From: Euphorbia lathyris
Taxonomy: Eukaryota; Streptophyta; Magnoliopsida; Malpighiales; Euphorbiaceae
Length of the DNA: 64,000 nt
Reading direction: 5' to 3'
Assembly (NCBI RefSeq): GCF_963576675.1
Contig: NC_088915.1
Location: 40,019,501 to 40,083,500 of the forward strand
Part shown: positions 58,887 through 64,000 of the stretch, in pieces
Position numbering within the stretch: position 1 is the stretch's first letter
Layout of the letters: every line of letters begins with the position of its first letter
Notes under the pieces: generated by a model
Seen by the model: the letters and a program-made list of their open reading frames with translations, nothing else
The model's database searches: none
Told to the model about the DNA's origin: nothing
Program-made: the position numbers and the translations under genes

Positions 58887-60460
58887 TGTAAAATAATTTG
58901 TTTTAATTATTTGAAGCTGCTTTATTTTAGAATAAATAAACACGATAATAATTTTTGGAATATCCAAATTTATAAACAACACAAACCACATATTTATATT
59001 TAAAAGTTTTTTTAAACAATATTTATACATTTTTAATCATATATAATTTTTTTACCTTACCTTTATGATTAATAAAAAAACATATATTTTTAATTACTTC
59101 CTTGATAATAATTATTATAGAAAAATTGGTAACCACTTATTTTCCCATTTACTAGGCTAATTTTTCTTAAATGTTAATTTAAATTTATACCACAAAATAA
59201 TTTTGTTCTTAACTAGTCTATCTATTTTTAAAAATACTTTAAAGTTATCGTGTTTTGACAAAAATAACTATTTGATCCCTCTATTCATAGATTTTATATA
59301 AATAACGAATTTATCCTTTTACCATTTACTAAGTTATATAGATGCTTTTTAATTAAGTTTTATATAAATTTTTTATTACATTAATTCAATTATAAAAATA
59401 TAATATTAGTACTAATATTACATTATTGTTTAATGTATTTTTAATTAAATTTATAATAATATAATATTTTAATTTGAATAATAAACTTATTTTTCATATA
59501 ATATTATATTTTATACAGCGTTCGTAAGTTACGTACCGTTATATATAAATATATCAATAATATGTTAAAAAATTATTTTAATAAATAATTATAAATAAAA
59601 TGATGAAGGCTTCATGGAGAAGTCAAATGGATTTCTCTAACCTCCAAGGGATGGGTAATGAACCCAGATATGACAATAAGTAAATCAACAGATTTAGACT
59701 TATATCTTGTAGCGTAGATCTATTAAATAGCAGTAGAAGTAATTGACGTTGGTTCCGTATCACCGATCTAGGAGGTTACCACACCGAAGGAGTAATCTCC
59801 GTTGTTCCATGAACTAAGAATGCAACGAGGACAAAGAGAGAGAGAGGGGCAACGATTTTGGAAAGAGAGAGAGAGAGAGAGAGAGAGCGGTCTCTCTTTT
59901 GTGTGTTTCTCTTACGTAGTCTCTTAGGGTTTAGCCTCCATAGCTATCTATTTGTAGCTAGGTTAAACCCTTAACCCTAATCCTAAACTGATTAGGTTAC
60001 GGGCGGACCATAAATAGATCAGTAAATCAGTCAAGACCCATTTACTCCATTTATCACTAAAAATGACAAATGTACCAATCTATCATAAAATTAGTTTAGT
60101 ATTTCATAATGTTCGATAAATCAATATATTGAAAAAATCAATAATGTAGTATTTAGCTATTTTTTACCAAACCAATTAATATTGAATTGAGTTCTTAAGC
60201 TAGAGATCTCAAGTTCAAGTCTTAGTGTGCGTAAAAACATTAATTGAAATCCAATTAAAGGGTGTTTAACGAACATTAAAATTAAAATTAGTTAATAATT
60301 AGTTTTATAAATTTTAATTTTACTGATTAGGTTATAAAAAACACATAATGCACCTATCGATCTTCTCTCATCTGGACACCCATCCTAATCACTATCAGAG
60401 TAACAGTGAATTTGATCTATAGGTTTACAGGCATGGCTATTCCAAAACTTTAAAGTTCGA
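58884..60460. other. AT-rich stretch with a possible reversed LTR remnant
   Basis: 58884-59590 is AT-rich with no recognised feature. From about 59630 to 60010 the DNA has the look of a short copia LTR in minus orientation: AGGTTACCACACCGAAGGAG, a GA-rich leader with (GA)n at about 59863-59886, then AGGGTTTAGCCTCC and TATTTGTAGC. No terminus or target duplication was found, so this is tentative. No coding region. Confidence 0.4.
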
Positions 60461-61900
60461 GGAGGTTGATAGGGACGTTTGATCCCTATCTTTTTAGGGT
60501 GATTTACGGTTTATTTTGAGCTAATAATTAAGTTTAATTCTAAAAATAAGTATGTTTTATTTAATTAGTAAAACAATAATAAAACATGTGCTCTTGGTAA
60601 TTTTTCGTTCTTTTTAATAATATTCCAGTAAAATAAAGAAATCAAGTAATCTCAGGCTCTATAGTTGTGCTTTGTAGTTTCGAGAAACACACACGAGATG
60701 CAAAAGACGATGAAAAATTCTCACACCCACGCGGAGCTTGACATGTTTCATGCGGTGCCCACTAAAATACGGCAGTCAACGATGTCAACCTTATCCTTGT
60801 CCCACAGTCAACACCATTCCACGCGGAGCTTGGAACCTTGATAAAATGTTGATAAACTTCAGAAGCTCATCCACACAGAGCTTGGCCAGCACCACGCGGA
60901 GCGTGGATCGGGTCAACGATTGGGGATTCAGTCTTTTAGTGTGTGAAATCTGCAATGTATGAAGAAAATACATTTCACGCGGAGCGTGACAAGTCCCACG
61001 CGGAGTGTGGCCTCTATTTTCAGCATCAAACGTGAACTATCCGAAGACCTTTGTAATTAAGATTATGCCCCAAGCTTGATCTGTGTATAAATAGGAGTGC
61101 TTGACACTCAATTAGATATCCAGTTTTTGTGTAATAAAACTTTACCACCTTGAGAGCTTGTGTAATCCTTCTGTTACTCCGTTGAAGTTACGTTCCATCC
61201 GCATTCCCCAAGCTCGAGAGTTCCACCTCCAAATCTGAAGTGACGGTCTTGAGTCTGGTTAGCTAGTTCTAAGGGTCGATTCTTCTTCCCTTTTTACTTG
61301 TTAATTAGCTTGTACTCTTCCTATGTGCTAGACTTGGTTGTATTCCGCATTTACATTTCCACAGTAATAATATATGATTCATCGTTTTCAGTTTCCCTAT
61401 ACGTGTTGATGTTTATTGCTTGCTTTGATACTTATAATTGATTATTGTGTAGGTCGCTTACGAACTCCGAAATCCACTAGGATTCACATAGGTGTTGCCT
61501 TACCGGAAGTGACAAACCAGAAATCGTAGGAATTGACAAGCTACGGAACTTACGGGCCCTATTTTCTGAACCTAAGAATTAAAGCCGCCTTAAGAGGGAA
61601 TTACGATCTAAGAACCTCACGGAGTTGTTCGGCTCATAAATAATCATCTTTGCAAGAGTAAATTGTTACTCGTATATATTCTGAAATATTGTTTGTCGTA
61701 TGTTGTAACTTACCGCCACCCGTATCACTCCATTAGAGTTTGAACTATACAAAACTGTTTAACCCATAGTTTATAAGTAGTTTATAGTGTCACCAACTCA
61801 AATCTAAAGTATTCACCGCCTAGATAATGTATAGAACCGAGTAGTTTAATACTTGTGGGTATAAATCCCGTGGATTCGATACATGGACTTAACCAGATTT
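60461..61900 (+). mobile_element. Gypsy-like LTR and leader remnant
   Basis: A TATA box TATAAATAGGAGTGC at about 61086 is followed by a transcript-start-like stretch. GGACTTAACCAGATTTATTACTTGAT at 61886 onwards (shown here only as words GGACTTAACC and ACGGGGTACACTTA at about 61913) is typical of the LTR-to-gag leader of plant gypsy elements. The part upstream of TATA holds seven palindromic CACGCGG motifs. No gag follows, so only the control part of the element survives. Confidence 0.5.
60728..61010. repeat. Seven dispersed CCACGCGGAGCGTGG-type palindromes
   Basis: Sites at 60728-60740, 60749-60758 (decayed), 60817-60835, 60871-60885, 60892-60906, 60976-60988 and 60996-61010. The best copy, CCACGCGGAGCGTGG, has 6-bp arms around GGA. 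Spacing is irregular and they end about 75 bp before the TATA box. Confidence 0.8.
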
Positions 61901-62887
61901 ATTACTTGATATGACGGGGTACACTTATCCCTTAGTTGTCGAGTTGGAGTAGTGGTCGCCTCGAGCGCATAATCGCTGCTAGCGCGACTCGCATCAGTAA
62001 GCAGAGCCTCAAATCGCCCTCTAGAATTCAAGGTGGATTGACAGAGCTATATGTTATATTGACGAACTGAAGCAGCCAATACTGTAGATGTGGAAAGAGA
62101 TAGTGTACCAACCGTAGGAGAGGGAGTGGTAGGTGAAGTTGACACAACATCGTGTACTATAGGAGATGATGTGGTAGGTATCACTTATGCAGGTGAAGTA
62201 TTCAGTTCTGGTGCAGCAGACGAGTCAAGTGTAGCTGATGATGTTAAGTCCAGAGAATTCGCAGGCGTGGCAGTTATGTGATCAGATCTAGTGGATGGCT
62301 TAGTAGGAGATGAAGACCGTATCAAAACTAGAGGATCAGTGTATGTGTTATCAAAATCCGAATGGGTATTACGAGTAGCAGAACCCAAGGAGAGTCCACA
62401 GGTGTAGTGGGGTATGAAGAAGAAGAAGAATCAGAACAAGAAGAAGGTGCAAGATTGGGAATGGAGAAATTACCTAGATATGGACCGAGTAAAGATGGTA
62501 GTTGACAAGATGTCCTTTCTACTAGGTGACGATGTTGAGGAAGCCGACAAGGAGACATGAAACACAACTTCACTATATTGAACAAATTTACAGGCATAGA
62601 CCCGACCAATAGTAAAATCAAGACGAAGATCCCTAGAGTGATTTGCAGAAAGACCCAGATAAACACATAACTTGGATCTAAAGTCGAACTTGTGCTGGTT
62701 ATATGGACGAAGCAGAGGATAAATTCCACTTTCAAAGATGCGCAATGATGAATAATTGGGTTATTTATTATTAAAAAATGAGATAATGTGATTTATTTTT
62801 GAGAAATTTTATAGCTAAACGATTGATTAATTGCATAGTATAAAGCATAACATAGTTCCAAAATTTCAATGGTAGAGATGCATTGGC
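61901..62887 (-). pseudogene. Copia pol remnant, integrase C-terminus and linker
   Basis: On the minus strand, 62470-62745 reads IYPLLRPYNQHKFDFRSK followed by CVYLGLSANH, the usual end of copia integrase just before the linker to RT. Downstream on the same strand the Ser/Thr/Pro-rich text (to about 62185) suits that linker. Frame breaks occur at about 62460 and 62400. The AT-rich 62746-62887 separates it from the integrase core at 62888. The far end (to 61901) is uncertain. Confidence 0.65.
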
Positions 62888-63079
62888 TCATAAGGTAATA
62901 CACGTATCAACTATGTGCCTAAGTTTCCTTTCAGCAATGCCATTTTGAGTATGAGTGTGAGGACACGCAATTTTATGTACAATGCCATGGTTCCTAAGAA
63001 AGGGTTGTAATTTTTTAAATTCACCTCTAAGATCATAATAAAAGTTCTTAACTTTAGCACTATGTTGATTAGAAATCAT
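62888..63079 (-). pseudogene. Copia integrase core fragment
   Basis: 63 codons on the minus strand: YDLRGEFKKLQPFLRNHGI and CPHTHTQNGIAERKLRHIV. These match the second catalytic Asp region (decayed from SDNGGEF) and the QNG-x-x-ER segment with the catalytic Glu. It is bounded on both sides by other sequence. The lineage differs from the Sireviruses here. Confidence 0.82.
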
Positions 63080-63240
63080 GACATTGTTAGCACCATTTTA
63101 TATAACATTTTAGACATGGTTTTAGCCTTATACAAAAAATAGAATCAAACAAGCAAAAATATTATATATAAAAGCAAATTATATCATTACAAATAAGGAA
63201 ACACTATTTCCTTATACAAAAAATGTTTACAAATAAAAAC

Positions 63241-63849
63241 CTATAAAGAAGCGGCTGAGTCTTCCTTAGATTTCTCCACTTCAACATGAGAAGACGTGGC
63301 ATCTTGCGTATCCTTAGCATCCGCATCTTCGATCTCAATAATTATGACACCTTCAACATTCTTGGTGGGAAGCTCTGAAGTCTCGCCCTCCATATCTGAC
63401 GAAGCCTTTGGACTTGCCACCGCCATAATTTCCTCATATATGACCTTGGAAGCGTTCGCCAAAGTGTCATAATGAAAGGCTTCTTTGATGGAAGGGACGT
63501 TGACTTCAGGATCCTCAAAGCTTAGCTCCGGATAGTCTCTTTTTATAATGGCGCAGATCCGTTCGTCATAGTAATACGCCCGAAGACCACACGCCCTCTC
63601 TAGGTCGATTTCATCTTGCTCGCGCCCTTTCACAACCGCCTCCCGGGAAGCATTTGCCAATACTAGCTCATCTTTAACCTTCTCAGAATTGGCATTTTCT
63701 TGCGCCAGCTTAGCATCGATGGTGCATATATTTTCCTCGAAGTTATCCATTATAGATCGGGCAGCAACATTACTTGCTTTCTGAATCGCCAATTCTGACT
63801 CGAGCTCTTTAATACGAGCCTCCAAAGCTACACCTTCAATCAGGCCCAT
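63241..63849 (-). CDS. 202-aa coiled-coil ORF of unknown function, probably transposon-related
   Basis: Open from ATG at 63849 to TAG at 63241. Residues about 5-95 are heptad-rich and strongly charged (ARIKELESELAIQK, NSEKVKDELVLAN), so a coiled coil is likely. Then follows a more compact part (YYYDERICAIIKRDYPELSF) and an acidic tail rich in E, D, S. Similar tails occur on plant retroelement-associated proteins, and the neighbours on both sides are transposon debris, so I think it is the C-terminal part of such a protein. The ATG lies three bases inside the edge of a Sirevirus-like LTR end, so the original gene probably began further upstream and was cut by that insertion. No function assigned. 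Confidence 0.4.
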   Translation of the reverse strand: MGLIEGVALEARIKELESELAIQKASNVAARSIMDNFEENICTIDAKLAQENANSEKVKDELVLANASREAVVKGREQDEIDLERACGLRAYYYDERICAIIKRDYPELSFEDPEVNVPSIKEAFHYDTLANASKVIYEEIMAVASPKASSDMEGETSELPTKNVEGVIIIEIEDADAKDTQDATSSHVEVEKSKEDSAASL

Positions 63850-63852
63850 ATA

Positions 63853-64000
63853 TGTTGGTCCCGTGTGATTAGTTCCAGGGGGGTTAGGAACTAATGTAAC
63901 TTTTTCGCTTAATTTATGCTGACTTAATCAATTCTTTAAGTTACTTAACTTAGTTTAGGTCAGCACGGCCGAGAGATGTAAGACAGCTTTAGTCAGATGT
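63853..64000 (-). mobile_element. End of a Sirevirus-like LTR, cut by the window edge
   Basis: On the minus strand the sequence reads AGTTCCTAACCCCCCTGG...GGGACCAACA, the same last words as the LTRs of elements A and B (TAGTTCCTAACCCCCC, GGGACCAACA). No primer site follows on the minus strand, so it is a 3' or solo LTR whose element lies right of the window. Its body is clearly diverged from A and B. Confidence 0.75.

Overview
The window is nuclear DNA of a flowering plant, most likely a eudicot. It is AT-rich, its genes carry GT-AG introns, and it is full of plant-type transposable elements: Ty1/copia with the TGGTATCAGAGC primer site, Ty3/gypsy remnants, MULE, Harbinger and Helitron pieces, and tRNA-derived SINEs. 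I cannot name the species from sequence alone.

Three conventional host genes can be rebuilt exon by exon. (1) 7317-14673, minus strand: a 643-aa RWD plus RING-IBR-RING E3 ubiquitin ligase of the RNF14 type, 7 exons, with a 3-kb first intron holding a Harbinger MITE that itself carries a tRNA retrocopy. (2) 50170-52538, plus strand: a 511-aa two-RRM nucleolar protein of the RBM34/Nop12 type, 6 exons. (3) 53966-56839, minus strand: a 267-aa VTT/DedA membrane protein of the TMEM41 type, 4 exons, tail to tail with (2). A possible fourth is a very small three-exon gene at 19226-19601, predicted as a 56-aa tail-anchored protein behind a plausible TATA promoter.

The left part (1-7316) is repeat debris with one truncated and one complete solo LTR of a single family; the complete one has a perfect 5-bp target duplication. 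A third member, also a perfect solo LTR, lies at 21070-22889. From 14.7 to 25.8 kb there are MITEs, a MULE with long inverted repeats, a cluster of short palindromes, and gypsy gag and LTR remnants.

The centre (25791-48155) is a nest. An old Sirevirus-type copia element (A) was interrupted in gag by a young, structurally complete relative (B, 27810-39258, TSD TTAAC, LTRs about 99% identical by eye). A's right end is lost and is joined directly to the RNase H end and 3' LTR of a different copia element (C). B encodes Gag with three CCHC knuckles, Pol (AP-IN-RT-RNH) and a large third ORF after pol. Both A and B keep a TATA box about 110 bp upstream of this third ORF with a TGACGT motif further up, which suggests an internal promoter. 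The third ORF shows basic NLS-like clusters and coiled coil but no membrane segment, so the usual label env-like fits poorly.

The right part (57-64 kb) holds a Pack-MULE that captured an exon of an IST1-like ESCRT gene, a gypsy-like LTR with seven CACGCGGAGCGTG-type palindromes, copia integrase debris, a coiled-coil ORF, and the edge of another Sirevirus-like LTR.
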